64,000 nt of DNA from Paractinoplanes ovalisporus (GTDB lineage: Bacteria > Actinomycetota > Actinomycetes > Mycobacteriales > Micromonosporaceae), in contig NZ_JAENHP010000001.1 of the NCBI RefSeq assembly GCF_016834655.1, forward strand, positions 1-64,000, in the 5' to 3' direction. Both the position numbers and the translations under genes were made by a program. Position 1 is the stretch's first letter, and every line of letters begins with the position of its first letter. Below are positions 36,100-45,645 of this stretch, piece by piece. The notes below the pieces were generated by a model. It was not told the DNA's origin. It worked only from the letters and a program-made list of their open reading frames with translations, and searched no databases.

Positions 36100-37809
36100 A
36101 TGTCCCGCAGAAGAGTCGCCCCCGCTCTGCTCACCACGGCCGCGATCGCCGCCTGGGCCGTCGGAGCGTCGCCCGCCTACGCGGCCGGTCCCGCCGCCGC
36201 CGCGGCGCTCGCGGCCAACCAGGCCGACCACGACAGCGCGGCCGACCACACCTGGAACGAGTCGGACGTCGCGGCCGTGACCCTCACCGGCAGCGGCGCG
36301 ACGACGACCAGCCCGAACGTATCGGTCAGCGGCAGCACGGTCACCGTGAACGCGGCCGGGACCTACCGGCTGAGCGGTTCGCTCACCAACGGCCAGATCG
36401 TGGTCAACAGCCCCGGCACCGGGATCGTCCGGCTGATCCTCAACGGTGTCACCGTCACCAGCACCACCTCGGCCGCGGTCAACGTGGTCGCCGCCGACGA
36501 GGTGCTGGTGCATCTGCAGGCCGGCACCACCAACCGGCTCACCGACGCCGCCACCTACCAGTACCCGAGCGGGGCCGACGAGCCCGACGCCGCGCTGTTC
36601 TCGGCGGCCGACCTGACCGTCGACGGCACCGGGTCGCTCGTCGTGACCGGCAACGCGTACGACGGCATCGCGAGCAAGGACGGCCTGGTGATCACGGCCG
36701 GCTCGATCACGGTGACCGCCAAGGACGACGCCGTCCGCGGCCGGGACTACGTGGTCGTGGACGGCGGCACGGTCACGGCCACCGCCGGCGGGGACGGCCT
36801 GAAGGCGACCAACGACGAGGACGCGACCCGCGGCTACGTCTCGGTCACCGGCGGGACGGTCAGCTCCACGGCCACCGGGGACGCGGTGTCGGCCGAGACC
36901 GACGTCATCGTCTCCGGCGGCACGATCACCGCGAAATCCGGGGGTGGCAGCACCGTCACGCCCGGGACGGCCTCGGCCAAGGGGCTCAAGGCCGGGGTGC
37001 TCGCCGTCATCAGCGACGGCCGGGTGACGGTGGACGCCTCGGACGACGGGGTGCACTCCAACGGCGCGGTGACCATCGACGGCGGCACCACGACGGTCGC
37101 CACCGGGGACGACGGCGTGCACGGCGAGACGACCGTGACGCTCGCCGCGGGAACCGTGAACGTGACGAAGTCGTACGAGGGAATCGAGGGTCTGAAGGTC
37201 CTGCTGACCGGGGCCGCCGTGAACGCGACGGCCACCGACGACGCGGTCAACGCCGCCGACCCGACCATGGGCGAGATGCAGAACTCCCCGAACGCCCTCA
37301 TCTCGGTCACCGGGGGCACGGTGGTGGCGAGCGGTGGCACGGACGCCCTCGACTCGAACGGCGCGCTCAGCATCGGCGGCGGCACGGTCGTAGTGAGCGG
37401 CTCGGCCACCCGCGGCGGCGGCGAGGGCGGCCTGGACTCGAACGGCGCGCTCACCATCACCGGCGGCACGGTGCTGTCGACCGGCATCAGCGCCAGCACG
37501 AGCACGCTGCCGTCGTCGGGCCAGGGCTGGGTGTCGGTGACGTTCAGCGCCAACCAGGCCGCGGGCACGGTCGTGCACCTGGCGACCACGTCGGGCACGC
37601 AGATCGCCGCGTTCCAGCCGTCGAAGGCCTTCCGCGGCGTCGTGTTCTCGTCGAGCCAGATCACGCGGGGCACCACGTACGCGATCCGCACCGGCGGCAC
37701 GGTCTCGGGCACCGCTGTCGGGGGCGGCCTCTACACCGGCGGCACCCTCTCGGGCACCCAGGTCACCACCGTGACGGCCGGCACCCAGACCGGCGGCGGC
37801 CGCCCCTGA
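36100..37809 (+). CDS. Secreted beta-helix carbohydrate-binding protein (Cthe_2159-like)
   Basis: A 569-aa protein with a Sec signal peptide (MSRRRVAPALL to PAYAA). The body is a right-handed beta-helix of repeated GGTVT, GVHSNGAVTIDGG and DDGV-type turns, matching the Cthe_2159/DUF4352-style carbohydrate-binding family known to bind acidic polysaccharide and calcium. Acidic turns (KDDAVRGRDY, ASDDGVH, TGDDGVHGE) are candidate Ca sites. The C-terminal GGGLYTGGTLSGTQ region is flexible. Start: ATG at 36100, 28 nt after the VTC gene. Part of a three-gene operon that may build or bind an extracellular polymer. Confidence 0.8.
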   Translation: MSRRRVAPALLTTAAIAAWAVGASPAYAAGPAAAAALAANQADHDSAADHTWNESDVAAVTLTGSGATTTSPNVSVSGSTVTVNAAGTYRLSGSLTNGQIVVNSPGTGIVRLILNGVTVTSTTSAAVNVVAADEVLVHLQAGTTNRLTDAATYQYPSGADEPDAALFSAADLTVDGTGSLVVTGNAYDGIASKDGLVITAGSITVTAKDDAVRGRDYVVVDGGTVTATAGGDGLKATNDEDATRGYVSVTGGTVSSTATGDAVSAETDVIVSGGTITAKSGGGSTVTPGTASAKGLKAGVLAVISDGRVTVDASDDGVHSNGAVTIDGGTTTVATGDDGVHGETTVTLAAGTVNVTKSYEGIEGLKVLLTGAAVNATATDDAVNAADPTMGEMQNSPNALISVTGGTVVASGGTDALDSNGALSIGGGTVVVSGSATRGGGEGGLDSNGALTITGGTVLSTGISASTSTLPSSGQGWVSVTFSANQAAGTVVHLATTSGTQIAAFQPSKAFRGVVFSSSQITRGTTYAIRTGGTVSGTAVGGGLYTGGTLSGTQVTTVTAGTQTGGGRP

Positions 37810-37822
37810 CCGGGACGACCGG

Positions 37823-39796
37823 TCACCGGCGCCGCAGCTCGAAGAGGTCGGCGTCGTAGGTAGGGGTCCAGCGGACCGGCAGGCCGACCGCCATCAGGTG
37901 GGCTCCGGAGTAGTCGCCGTAGCGGGCGGCCGGGTCGAGGCTGTGCAACGGCAGGCGGATGTCGCGGCCGGGGACGCCGTCGCGGCCGTCGAGGCCGCCG
38001 GCGTTCCAGGCCGCCACGACCACGCGGTCGTCCAGCGTGTACTGGATCGCGCACCGGGAGGACGTGGGTGAGCCGATCCGGGTGACCGTTCCGCGCATGA
38101 TGACGTCGCGGACCCGCTTGTAACGAGCGATCCAGTCGGTTGCGGTTGCGCGTTCGTGCTCGTTCCAGCGGGTGATGTCGGCGCCGATGCCGAGCACGCC
38201 CGCGCAAGCGAGCACGAAACGGAAGTTGAGCGAACGCTCACGGGAATCGAACATGCCCTGCGCGTCGGTCACCCACGAGCTCATCAGGTGGGGTGCGTAC
38301 GCGCTGAGGAAACCCCACTGGATGCGCAGACGGTCGAGCGGCGCCGTGTTGTCGCTCGGCCACAGCACGTCCGTGCGCGCGGCCATGGCCAGGTCGACGC
38401 GCGCGCCGCCGGCCGCGCAGCCCTCGACCGTGACCGACGGGTGCGCGTTCCGCAGGTGGTCGAGCACCCGATAGAGGTTGCGGATGTGCGCGCCGTCCAG
38501 GTCGGCGGCGGGGGCGGACTCGGTGCGGGGGCGGTTGAAATCCCATTTCAGGTACGCGATGGGATAGGAACTCAGCAGTCCGTCGAGGGTGTCGCGGACG
38601 AACTCGAACACGTCCTCGCGGCCGAGGTTCAGCAGGTACTGGTTGCGGATCGTGGACATCGGCCGCCCGCCGGCCCGATAGACCCAGTCGGGATGGGCCG
38701 CGTAGAGCGCCGACTTCGGGTTCACCATCTCCGGCTCGACCCACAGGCCGAATTCCAGACCCCGGTCCCGTACGGCGGAGACGAACGCCCCGAAGCCACC
38801 GGGGAACTTGGCCGGATCGGGGGTCCAGTCGCCGAGCCCGCCGTGGTCGTCGTGGCGGCCCACGAACCATCCGTCGTCGACCACGAACGTCTCGACGCCC
38901 AGGGCGGCCGCGGCCGTGGCGAGGGCCAGCTGCCCGTCCGCGGTCACGTCGAACGTGGTCGCCTCCCACGAGTTGTAGATGACCTTGCGCGGTGTCAGGT
39001 CGCGGGACCGGCCACGCTCGTACGCGTGCCATTGGCGGGCCAGGCCGTCGAGCCCGTCAGCGCTGTAGACGCCGGACGCGACCGGTGTCGTGACGCTTTC
39101 GCCCGGCGCGAGCGTGATCGGCGCCCCGTCCAGGGCCCGGCCGGCCCGCACCCGGGTGAGCCCGGCGGTGTCCACGTCCACGGTGATCTGCCACGACCCG
39201 CTCCAGGCGAGGCCTATCCCGTACGCGGCCCGGCCGTGGGAAATCGCGACGACCGGCGAGAACTGGTGCCCGGTGACGCCCTGCCCGCTCCCGATCTCGA
39301 ACCGCCCCCGCGGGAGCCGCACCGACGACGGGGTGAACTCCTGCGACCACTGCCCAGACAGGTAGGAGATGTCGTGGCCGAAGACGGTGAAGGCGGCCGA
39401 CCCGAGCCGCGTGATCGTCACCGGCGCCGGCCCTCCGTTGCGCACGGACACCCAGCGCTCGATGACGTCGGTGCCGGGCGCGAACCGCCAGAACAGGTCG
39501 ACGACGAGGCCGGTCACGTCGTCCGCGAGCGAGGCGCGGAGCCCGTCCGCGTGGTCGACCGAGACCAGCCGCCAGGTGAGCGACTCCCCCGCCACGGCCA
39601 GATCGGCGCCCAGGAACGGGCGCAGGCCGGTCGGGGCGTACTCGACCGCCGCCACATCCCCTTCGAGCATGTATTGGACGCGACCGTGGAAGGCGTACGG
39701 GGAAGGCCCGTCCGAGACGCCGATCGGTCCCCAGGCGATCAGGCCGAGGTCGTCGCCGACGGTGTATTCGGTGGTGGCGCCCGTGATCGTCCACAT
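37823..39796 (-). CDS. Alpha-galactosidase, GH36
   Basis: A 657-aa glycoside hydrolase without a signal peptide, so cytoplasmic. N-terminal beta-sandwich, TIM barrel, C-terminal beta domain. GH36 motifs: VVDDGWF, LGDWTPDPAKFPGGFGAFVSAVRDRGLEFGLWVEPEMVNPKSALY, nucleophile Asp in AYLKWDFNRP, acid/base Asp in LWPSDNTAPLDRLRIQWG. Hydrolyses alpha-1,6-galactosides (for example melibiose and raffinose). It is the last gene of a leftward ABC-transporter operon; ATG at 39796 is 2 nt after the previous stop. Confidence 0.92.
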   Translation of the reverse strand: MWTITGATTEYTVGDDLGLIAWGPIGVSDGPSPYAFHGRVQYMLEGDVAAVEYAPTGLRPFLGADLAVAGESLTWRLVSVDHADGLRASLADDVTGLVVDLFWRFAPGTDVIERWVSVRNGGPAPVTITRLGSAAFTVFGHDISYLSGQWSQEFTPSSVRLPRGRFEIGSGQGVTGHQFSPVVAISHGRAAYGIGLAWSGSWQITVDVDTAGLTRVRAGRALDGAPITLAPGESVTTPVASGVYSADGLDGLARQWHAYERGRSRDLTPRKVIYNSWEATTFDVTADGQLALATAAAALGVETFVVDDGWFVGRHDDHGGLGDWTPDPAKFPGGFGAFVSAVRDRGLEFGLWVEPEMVNPKSALYAAHPDWVYRAGGRPMSTIRNQYLLNLGREDVFEFVRDTLDGLLSSYPIAYLKWDFNRPRTESAPAADLDGAHIRNLYRVLDHLRNAHPSVTVEGCAAGGARVDLAMAARTDVLWPSDNTAPLDRLRIQWGFLSAYAPHLMSSWVTDAQGMFDSRERSLNFRFVLACAGVLGIGADITRWNEHERATATDWIARYKRVRDVIMRGTVTRIGSPTSSRCAIQYTLDDRVVVAAWNAGGLDGRDGVPGRDIRLPLHSLDPAARYGDYSGAHLMAVGLPVRWTPTYDADLFELRRR

Positions 39797-39798
39797 GG

Positions 39799-40998
39799 TC
39801 AGCGCGGCTCCCGGAATGCGGCGTTCAATCGCGTCTGCAAGGCCACGTCGGCCCACATCGGGTGGTGCGGGGCGGCGTTGGAGCAGACGATCGTTCCCCA
39901 GGCGCCGATCTCGCGGGACCGGCGTACGGCGTGTTCGCAGATCTCGGCCCCGACCGGCCCTTCCTCGAACGAGGCGTGCAGCGGCGTGTAACCGACCCAG
40001 CCCTCACCGAAGACGAGCGGGATCCCGCGCCCGTACGCGAAATCGGCCGCCACATCGAGCCACGCGTCGAGGGTTTCGCGCATCGCCCGCCGGTGTTCGC
40101 CGTAGCGGTCGTAGAGCCACCGGTCCCACTTGCCGGGGTCGCACCAGTCGTGGGTGTAGATCTCGCGGTGCGGCACGACCGTCGCCGCCGTCTTCCACGA
40201 GTCGGGCGGCCGCCAGTCCTCCAGCTTGGGCGCGTCGTCGCGCAGCAGTTCGGCGAACGCGCGCTCCTGCGGGTAGGGCCGGGTGGTGTCGCGCAGCGCG
40301 AACTCGTCCACCAGCTGGCGCAGCACCCCGTAGACGTACGGATGGAAGACCGCGACCTCCATGTTGCGCGGAAGTGTTCGCATGGACGCGATCGGAACGT
40401 GCGCGTAGTTGACCGTTGCGAGCACGTCCGGCTGGCGTTGTTTGAAACGCGCGATGCCGGCCTCGAGCTGATCGCGATCGTTCGGGACGCCGCTGAACTG
40501 CACCTCGTTGTGCAGTTCCACAAACGCGACGACGTCGTCCAGACCTTCGGCGCGCACACAATCGATCAGGTCGGCGTGCGCTTCGGCCAGAGCGAGCGCC
40601 CGCTGCTCGGGCGGAACAGCCTGCAGGGCCCGGAACCACGCGTCGTCCACGCCGAACGACGGTGACTGCTGGATTTCCCAGCTCGACACGATGATGCGGC
40701 ACCCGTGCGCCCGCGCGGCCCGGAACAGGTCGAGCAGGCGCGCGCGGCCGTCGACCGGCGGGGACGGCGGCACGTCGTACCACCGGGTCCGCTGCCCGAA
40801 CTCGCCACCGAGCCCGTCGAAACGCAACGCCGACGTGTCGAGGCCCGAGCGGAAAAGCAGAAACGGCATCGCGCAGATCCGTACGGTGTCGTACCCGCGG
40901 TCGACCGCCTCCCGGAACGCCGCATCCAGGTCGTGGAACAACGCGGGCCGGGTGTACCAGGTGAAGTCCCACAGCGTGATGGTCATCGGCGTGGTCAT
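39799..40998 (-). CDS. Cellulase-like family protein (GH5-related)
   Basis: A 399-aa TIM-barrel protein of the sugar-binding cellulase-like group. Segments: TLWDFTWYTRPALFHDLDAAFREAVDRGYDTVRICAMPFLL, IVSSWEIQQSP, FVELHNEVQFSG (candidate acid/base Glu), VFGEGWVGYTPLH (candidate nucleophile Glu). No signal peptide, so it acts on imported sugar. Specificity unknown, but it is co-transcribed with the GH36 gene and overlaps the permease gene by ATGA, so it is part of the same uptake pathway. Confidence 0.8.
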   Translation of the reverse strand: MTTPMTITLWDFTWYTRPALFHDLDAAFREAVDRGYDTVRICAMPFLLFRSGLDTSALRFDGLGGEFGQRTRWYDVPPSPPVDGRARLLDLFRAARAHGCRIIVSSWEIQQSPSFGVDDAWFRALQAVPPEQRALALAEAHADLIDCVRAEGLDDVVAFVELHNEVQFSGVPNDRDQLEAGIARFKQRQPDVLATVNYAHVPIASMRTLPRNMEVAVFHPYVYGVLRQLVDEFALRDTTRPYPQERAFAELLRDDAPKLEDWRPPDSWKTAATVVPHREIYTHDWCDPGKWDRWLYDRYGEHRRAMRETLDAWLDVAADFAYGRGIPLVFGEGWVGYTPLHASFEEGPVGAEICEHAVRRSREIGAWGTIVCSNAAPHHPMWADVALQTRLNAAFREPR

Positions 40999-41876
40999 TT
41001 GGTCGATCCCATCAGCAGGCCGGACACGAAGTGACGCTGGAAGGCGAAGAAGACGATCGCGGTCGGCACGGCGGCGATGACCGACGCCGCCGCGACCACG
41101 TTCCAGTTGCTCACATAGCCGCCCTGCAGGTTGAGCAGCGCGGCCGTCACCGGCAGCTTGGCCTCGGTGCGCAGCACGGTGATGGCCCAGATCAGGTCGT
41201 TGAAGATCCAGGTGGTGGCCAGGGCGCCCAGCGCGGCGAGCGAGGGCCGGCACAGGGGCATGATGATGCGCGCGTAGATCTGCACCGGGCCGGCGCCGTC
41301 GATGCGCGCGGCCTCGGTCAGCTCACCCGGGATCGAGCGCATGAAACCGTGCAGCACGAACGTGTAGAAGCCGAGCCCGAAACCGACATGAATGGCCACC
41401 AGCGCGACCAGGGTGTCGTAGATGCCGAGCGACTCCATCACGCGCGAGACCGGGATGAGCAGGATCTGCGGCGGCAGCAGGTTGCCGGCGAGCATCGTGA
41501 GCAGGATCGCGCGGCGGCCGGGGATGCGGAAACGGCTCAGCGCGTACGCCGCCCACGAGGCCAGCAGCAGGCTGAGCAGCACGGCCGGCACGGTCACCTG
41601 GATGCTCGTCCACAACGCCCGGCCCATCGTGCCGCGGCCCAGTGCCTCCTGGAAGCCTTCGAGGCTGAAGGAATCCGGCCAGGCGGCCGTGCCGCGGGCG
41701 GCGATGTCGTCGAACGAGCGGAACGCCAGCACGAGCACGAACACCATGGGCGCCACCCAGAGCAGGGTGAGCGGCACCATGACGGCGTGGAAGCCCCAGC
41801 CCCGCTTACGGCGGTTGAGCGGTGCCGGTTCGCCGGCCCGCGCGGAGTCGACCGGGGTGAGGGTCGCCGAGGTCAT
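40995..41876 (-). CDS. Carbohydrate ABC transporter permease (MalG-like)
   Basis: A 293-aa inner-membrane component with six transmembrane helices and the EAA loop GELTEAARIDGAGPVQIYARIIMPL, typical of CUT1 family permeases. Pairs with the permease encoded by the next upstream gene. Start: ATG at 41876; the longer frame upstream reads into that other permease gene. No ATPase gene is in the operon, so a shared multi-sugar ATPase is expected. Confidence 0.92.
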   Translation of the reverse strand: MTSATLTPVDSARAGEPAPLNRRKRGWGFHAVMVPLTLLWVAPMVFVLVLAFRSFDDIAARGTAAWPDSFSLEGFQEALGRGTMGRALWTSIQVTVPAVLLSLLLASWAAYALSRFRIPGRRAILLTMLAGNLLPPQILLIPVSRVMESLGIYDTLVALVAIHVGFGLGFYTFVLHGFMRSIPGELTEAARIDGAGPVQIYARIIMPLCRPSLAALGALATTWIFNDLIWAITVLRTEAKLPVTAALLNLQGGYVSNWNVVAAASVIAAVPTAIVFFAFQRHFVSGLLMGSTK

Positions 41877-42778
41877 CAGGCCGCCTCCTCCTTCGTGGCC
41901 CGCACCAGATAGGTGATGATGAAGATCAGGGCGAGCGCGAAGATGACCACGGCGATCGCCGAGGCGTAGCCGAGGTTCAGGAACGTGAAGCCCTGCTGGA
42001 ACATGTAGGTGCTGAGCAGTTCGGACGAGTGGTACGGCCCGCCCTGCGTCATCGCCCACACGATGTCGAAGGTGCGCAGCGAGTCGATGACGGTCACGGC
42101 GAAGACGACGGTGTTCACGCCGCGCAGCTGGGGCCAGGTGACGAACCGGAACCGTTGCCAGGCCGAGGCGCCGTCCACCGCCGAGGCGTCGTCGAGGGTC
42201 GGGTCGGTGCTCTTCAGACCGGCCAGATAGAGCACCATCACATAGCCGACCTGGCGCCACACGGCCGCGATCAGAACGGCGTACAGGGCCGTATCGGGGT
42301 TGGCCAGCCACTGCTTCTCGAGGCTCTCCAGACCGATCGCGCCGAGGAAGGTGTTGATCGTGCCGTCCGGCTGATACTGCACCCGCCAGAACAGGCCGGT
42401 GACGGCCAGGGAGAACACCATCGGCAGATAGATCGCGCTGCGGTAGAGGCCGACTCCCCGGCGGGGACGGTTGAGCGCCACCGCCAGGGCCAGGCCGCCG
42501 AGCACGGACAGCCCGCCGAAGCCGACCGCCCAGATCACGTTGTTCTCGAACGCGCCGCGGAAGACGTCGTCCGACGCGAGGTTGCGGAAGTTGTCCAGCC
42601 CGATCGGCTTGGCCGCGCCCAGCCCGTTCCACTCGGTGAACGACAGGTAGAAGCTGTTGAGCGCCGGCCAGAACACCATCGCGAGCTCGACCAGGGCCGG
42701 GACGGCGAGGAAGGCCCAGACCACCGCCGGCACCCGCGTCCGGCGGCGCGGCCGGTCCGGAGCCGCGACGGCGGTCAC
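41876..42778 (-). CDS. Carbohydrate ABC transporter permease (MalF-like)
   Basis: A 300-aa CUT1-type permease with about six transmembrane helices and the EAA-region DASAVDGASAWQRFRFVTWPQL. Start: GTG at 42778, overlapping the binding-protein stop (GTGA); the ATG at 42811 would overlap further and has no ribosome site. Its stop shares a base with the MalG-like start (TGATG). Confidence 0.9.
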   Translation of the reverse strand: MTAVAAPDRPRRRTRVPAVVWAFLAVPALVELAMVFWPALNSFYLSFTEWNGLGAAKPIGLDNFRNLASDDVFRGAFENNVIWAVGFGGLSVLGGLALAVALNRPRRGVGLYRSAIYLPMVFSLAVTGLFWRVQYQPDGTINTFLGAIGLESLEKQWLANPDTALYAVLIAAVWRQVGYVMVLYLAGLKSTDPTLDDASAVDGASAWQRFRFVTWPQLRGVNTVVFAVTVIDSLRTFDIVWAMTQGGPYHSSELLSTYMFQQGFTFLNLGYASAIAVVIFALALIFIITYLVRATKEEAA

Positions 42779-44055
42779 GAGCCGAGGACCTTCTTCGCGG
42801 ACGCCTGCCACTCGGTGAGGATCTTGCCGACGTCACCGGGGGCGTCGAGGAACTTGGTCAGCGCGGTGTCGGCGGTGGTCTGCAACTCGTCGCTGGAGTC
42901 CCGGTTGAAGAACTGGGTGATCGCCTTGCTCTCGTTGAGCAGCGTGATGCCCTTCTGCACCAGCGGCGAGAACTTGCTGGTGTCCACGGTCGGCGAGGTC
43001 GGCAGGTTGGACGACTTGGCCAGCTCGATGAACTGCTGCTGGGCCGGGGCCGAGGCGAGATAGGCCAGCAGATCCTTGGCGCCGGCCACGTTGCGCGACT
43101 TGGCGCTGGCGAAGTAGCCGTCGGTCGGGGCCTCCTCGGCCACCGGCACGCTCGGGTCGATGATCGGCACCCGGAAGAAGTCGAGGTCGTCCACCGAGTC
43201 CTGCGGCACCGCCGAGGTGATGAACGCGCCGATCAGGTACATGCCGGCCTTCTTCGAGGCGAGCGGGGTCACCGCGTCCTGCCACGAGTAGGAGCGGCCC
43301 TTGGGGTCGATGTATTCGACGAGCTGGCGGTAGTGCTCCATGACGGCCTTGACCTCGGGCCCGTCGAAGGAGTGTTTGCCGGCCAGCAGGTCGCGGTGGA
43401 ACTCGGCGCCGTTGACGCGCAGGTTCAGATAGTCGAACCATCCCGAGGCGACCCACGGGGTGGAGCCGGTGCCCATGCTGAGCGGGGGCACGCCCTTGCC
43501 CTTGATGGTCTTGCAGACGGCGATGAACTCGTCCCATGTGGCCGGGACCTCGACGCCCCACTCCTGGAACGCGGACTTCCGATAGAACACGCCCCACCAG
43601 TAGTAGTTGGTCGGGATGAAGATCTGCTTGCCGTCCGCGGTGGACAGCTCCTTGAGCGCGGGCGAGAAGTTCGCGCACGGGCCGTCGCCGGCCCACAGGT
43701 CGCTCACGTCGAGCAGGAAGCCCTTGCTCGCGTAGTCACGGGCGACCGAACCCGCGTACCAGGTCAGCACGTCCGGCGGGTTGCCCGAGTTGAGATACGT
43801 CGGCAGCTGCGCGCGGAACGTCTCGATGGCGATCGTGTTGAGCGTCGTCTTGTTCTTCGTATATCCCTCGACCACCTTCGTCAGCGCGGCCTTGGGGTCG
43901 GGGTCGGAGAGCGAGGACTGCAGGGTCAGCGTCGAGGAGGCGGCCGTGCCGGAGCTGTCGTCACTGCCGGTAGCGCACGCACCGAGGAGCGCGGCCGCGC
44001 CGACACCGCCGAGACCGGCCAGGAACCCGCGGCGACTGAGAGGAGCAGAGATCAT
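42775..44055 (-). CDS. Sugar ABC transporter substrate-binding lipoprotein
   Basis: A 426-aa CUT1 binding protein. Residues 1-27 hold a Tat-like twin arginine (SRRGFLAG) and a lipobox LGAC with lipidated C27. The mature protein has the family beta-strand pattern (VLTWYAGSVARDYASKGFLLDVSDLW, TNYYWWGVFYRKSAFQEWGVEVPATWDEF, MYLIGAF). Ribosome site AGGAGG before ATG at 44055. First gene of the leftward galactoside operon; the ligand is probably an alpha-galactoside, from its neighbours. Confidence 0.9.
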   Translation of the reverse strand: MISAPLSRRGFLAGLGGVGAAALLGACATGSDDSSGTAASSTLTLQSSLSDPDPKAALTKVVEGYTKNKTTLNTIAIETFRAQLPTYLNSGNPPDVLTWYAGSVARDYASKGFLLDVSDLWAGDGPCANFSPALKELSTADGKQIFIPTNYYWWGVFYRKSAFQEWGVEVPATWDEFIAVCKTIKGKGVPPLSMGTGSTPWVASGWFDYLNLRVNGAEFHRDLLAGKHSFDGPEVKAVMEHYRQLVEYIDPKGRSYSWQDAVTPLASKKAGMYLIGAFITSAVPQDSVDDLDFFRVPIIDPSVPVAEEAPTDGYFASAKSRNVAGAKDLLAYLASAPAQQQFIELAKSSNLPTSPTVDTSKFSPLVQKGITLLNESKAITQFFNRDSSDELQTTADTALTKFLDAPGDVGKILTEWQASAKKVLGS

Positions 44056-44117
44056 GCTGAGCCTCCTGGGGTGTGTTTCCAGAAGGTTGCATCACTGTGG
44101 ATGGCCTGTCAACATAT

Positions 44118-44134
44118 CTTCGTAATTAATGAAG
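44118..44134. promoter_or_regulatory. Candidate FCD-regulator operator, imperfect 17-bp palindrome
   Basis: CTTC-GTAATTAAT-GAAG lies between the divergent binding-protein and SDR operons, in a locally AT-rich patch. A TTGACA reading leftward is at 44107-44112. Its position fits the regulator at 44923-45645 controlling both operons (inference). Confidence 0.45.
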
Positions 44135-44156
44135 AGTCGCCGTCGGAGGTGCGTGC

Positions 44157-44906
44157 ATGACAGGTCGCTTCGCTGGTCGAACCGCCGTGGTGACCGGTGC
44201 TGCCTCCGGCATCGGCGCCGCCTGCGCGGTCCGGCTGGCCTCCGAGGGCGCCGCCGTGGTGCTCGCCGACATCCGCCCGGCGGGCGACGTGGCCGACCGG
44301 ATCACCGCCGCCGGGGGCCGCTGCCGCGCGATGAAGGCGGACGTGTCGAGCGAGTACGACTGGGCCCGGGTGGCCGCTACCGCGCGTGACGAGTTCGGCC
44401 CGGTCGGCGTGTTCGTGAGCAATGCGTACACGGTCGACGTCGCCCCAGCCGGTCAGACCACGCTCGCCTCGTGGGAGCGGCAGATGGCGGTCAACCTGAC
44501 GGGCACGTTCCTCGGCTTCCGGGCTCTGCTGACCGACCTTTCCGCGTACGAGGGAAGCGTGGTCGTTGTCTCGTCGGTGCACGCCCTCGTCGGGCTGCCC
44601 GGCCGCCCCGCCTACGCCGCCGCCAAGGGTGGACTGGTCGCGCTGGCCCGGCAGCTCGCGGTCGAGTACGGTCCGGCCCTGCGGGTGAACGCCGTGCTGC
44701 CCGGGCCGATCCTGACCGCCGCCTGGGACTGGGTGTCCGAAGAGGACCGTGCCGCCAGCGTGGCCGAGACGGTCGCCGGACGCTTCGGCACACCCGGCGA
44801 GGTCGCCGCCGCCGTCGCCTTCCTGGCCTCCGCCGAGGCCGCCTTCATCACCGGCACCAGCCTGGTGGTCGACGGCGGCTGGACCGCGACCAAGTCCTCC
44901 TCATAG
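44157..44906 (+). CDS. SDR-family dehydrogenase, likely galactose/sugar dehydrogenase
   Basis: A 249-aa classical SDR. TGAASGIG cofactor motif near residue 13, NAYT in place of NNAG, VVVSSVHALVGLPGRPAYAAAKGGLV catalytic segment with Ser, Tyr and Lys, and the C-terminal GTSLVVDGGWTA. An acidic residue after beta 2 (LADIRPAG) suggests NAD preference. First gene of an operon holding galactonate dehydratase and a KDPG-type kinase and aldolase, so the likely reaction is galactose to galactonolactone (inference). Ribosome site ggaggt 6 nt before ATG at 44157. Confidence 0.85.
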   Translation: MTGRFAGRTAVVTGAASGIGAACAVRLASEGAAVVLADIRPAGDVADRITAAGGRCRAMKADVSSEYDWARVAATARDEFGPVGVFVSNAYTVDVAPAGQTTLASWERQMAVNLTGTFLGFRALLTDLSAYEGSVVVVSSVHALVGLPGRPAYAAAKGGLVALARQLAVEYGPALRVNAVLPGPILTAAWDWVSEEDRAASVAETVAGRFGTPGEVAAAVAFLASAEAAFITGTSLVVDGGWTATKSSS

Positions 44907-44922
44907 AAAAGAGACAGCCCGG

Positions 44923-45645
44923 ATGCAGCAGTACAACGCGCGTGGCGTGCACGGACAGACGGTGGAAGTGCTCGCTCAGCGCATTCTCGACGGCCGGATG
45001 CCCGAGGGGTCGACCCTCGACCTGACCGCGCTGCAGTCCGAGTTCGACGTGAGCCTGACCGTGCTGCGCGAGGCGTTGCGCGTTCTGGCCGCCAAGGGCA
45101 TGGTCGACGCGCGTCCCAAACGCGGCACGTTCGTGCGTCCCCGCGCGAACTGGAGCCTGCTCGATGCCGACGTCCTGCGGTGGCAGTTCGCGCGGTCACC
45201 GCACCGGCCAGGGCTCTTCGACGACCTGCACGAACTGCGCGCGATCGTCGAGCCGGGCGCCGCCAGCCTGGCCGCGGCCCGCGCGACCGACACCGACATC
45301 GAGGCCCTCGACGCCGCCCTGGCCGACATGGCCGCCGCCGGCGACGACCCGTCGGCCGCGGTCGCGGCCGACCTGGCGTTCCACCGCGCCCTGCTGGCGG
45401 CCACACACAACGAGCTCATCCAGCGCATGGAGGTGGTGATCGAGACCGGCCTGGCCGAACGCGACCGGATGGTGCACGGCACGGCCGGCGCCGACGACCC
45501 GGTGCCCAGCCACAAAGCCGTGGTGGACGCGATCCGGCGCCACAACCCGGCCCAGGCCGCGCGGGCCATGGGCAAGCTGCTCGACCAGGCCATCGAGGAC
45601 GTGGCCCGGCTGGAAAGGACGCAGCATGAAGATCGACAGGATTGA
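44923..45645 (+). CDS. GntR/FCD-domain transcriptional regulator
   Basis: A 240-aa FadR-subfamily regulator. N-terminal winged HTH (VEVLAQRILDGRMPEGSTLDLTALQSEFDVSLTVLREALRVLAAKGMVDARPKRGTFV) and a C-terminal all-helical FCD ligand domain (DLHELRAIVEPGAASLAA, DLAFHRALLAATHNELIQRM, HKAVVDAIRRHNPAQA with metal-binding Asp and His). It probably senses a galactonate-type sugar acid and controls the divergent operons. Start: ATG at 44923. Its 3' end overlaps the next gene by 20 nt. Confidence 0.9.
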   Translation: MQQYNARGVHGQTVEVLAQRILDGRMPEGSTLDLTALQSEFDVSLTVLREALRVLAAKGMVDARPKRGTFVRPRANWSLLDADVLRWQFARSPHRPGLFDDLHELRAIVEPGAASLAAARATDTDIEALDAALADMAAAGDDPSAAVAADLAFHRALLAATHNELIQRMEVVIETGLAERDRMVHGTAGADDPVPSHKAVVDAIRRHNPAQAARAMGKLLDQAIEDVARLERTQHEDRQD

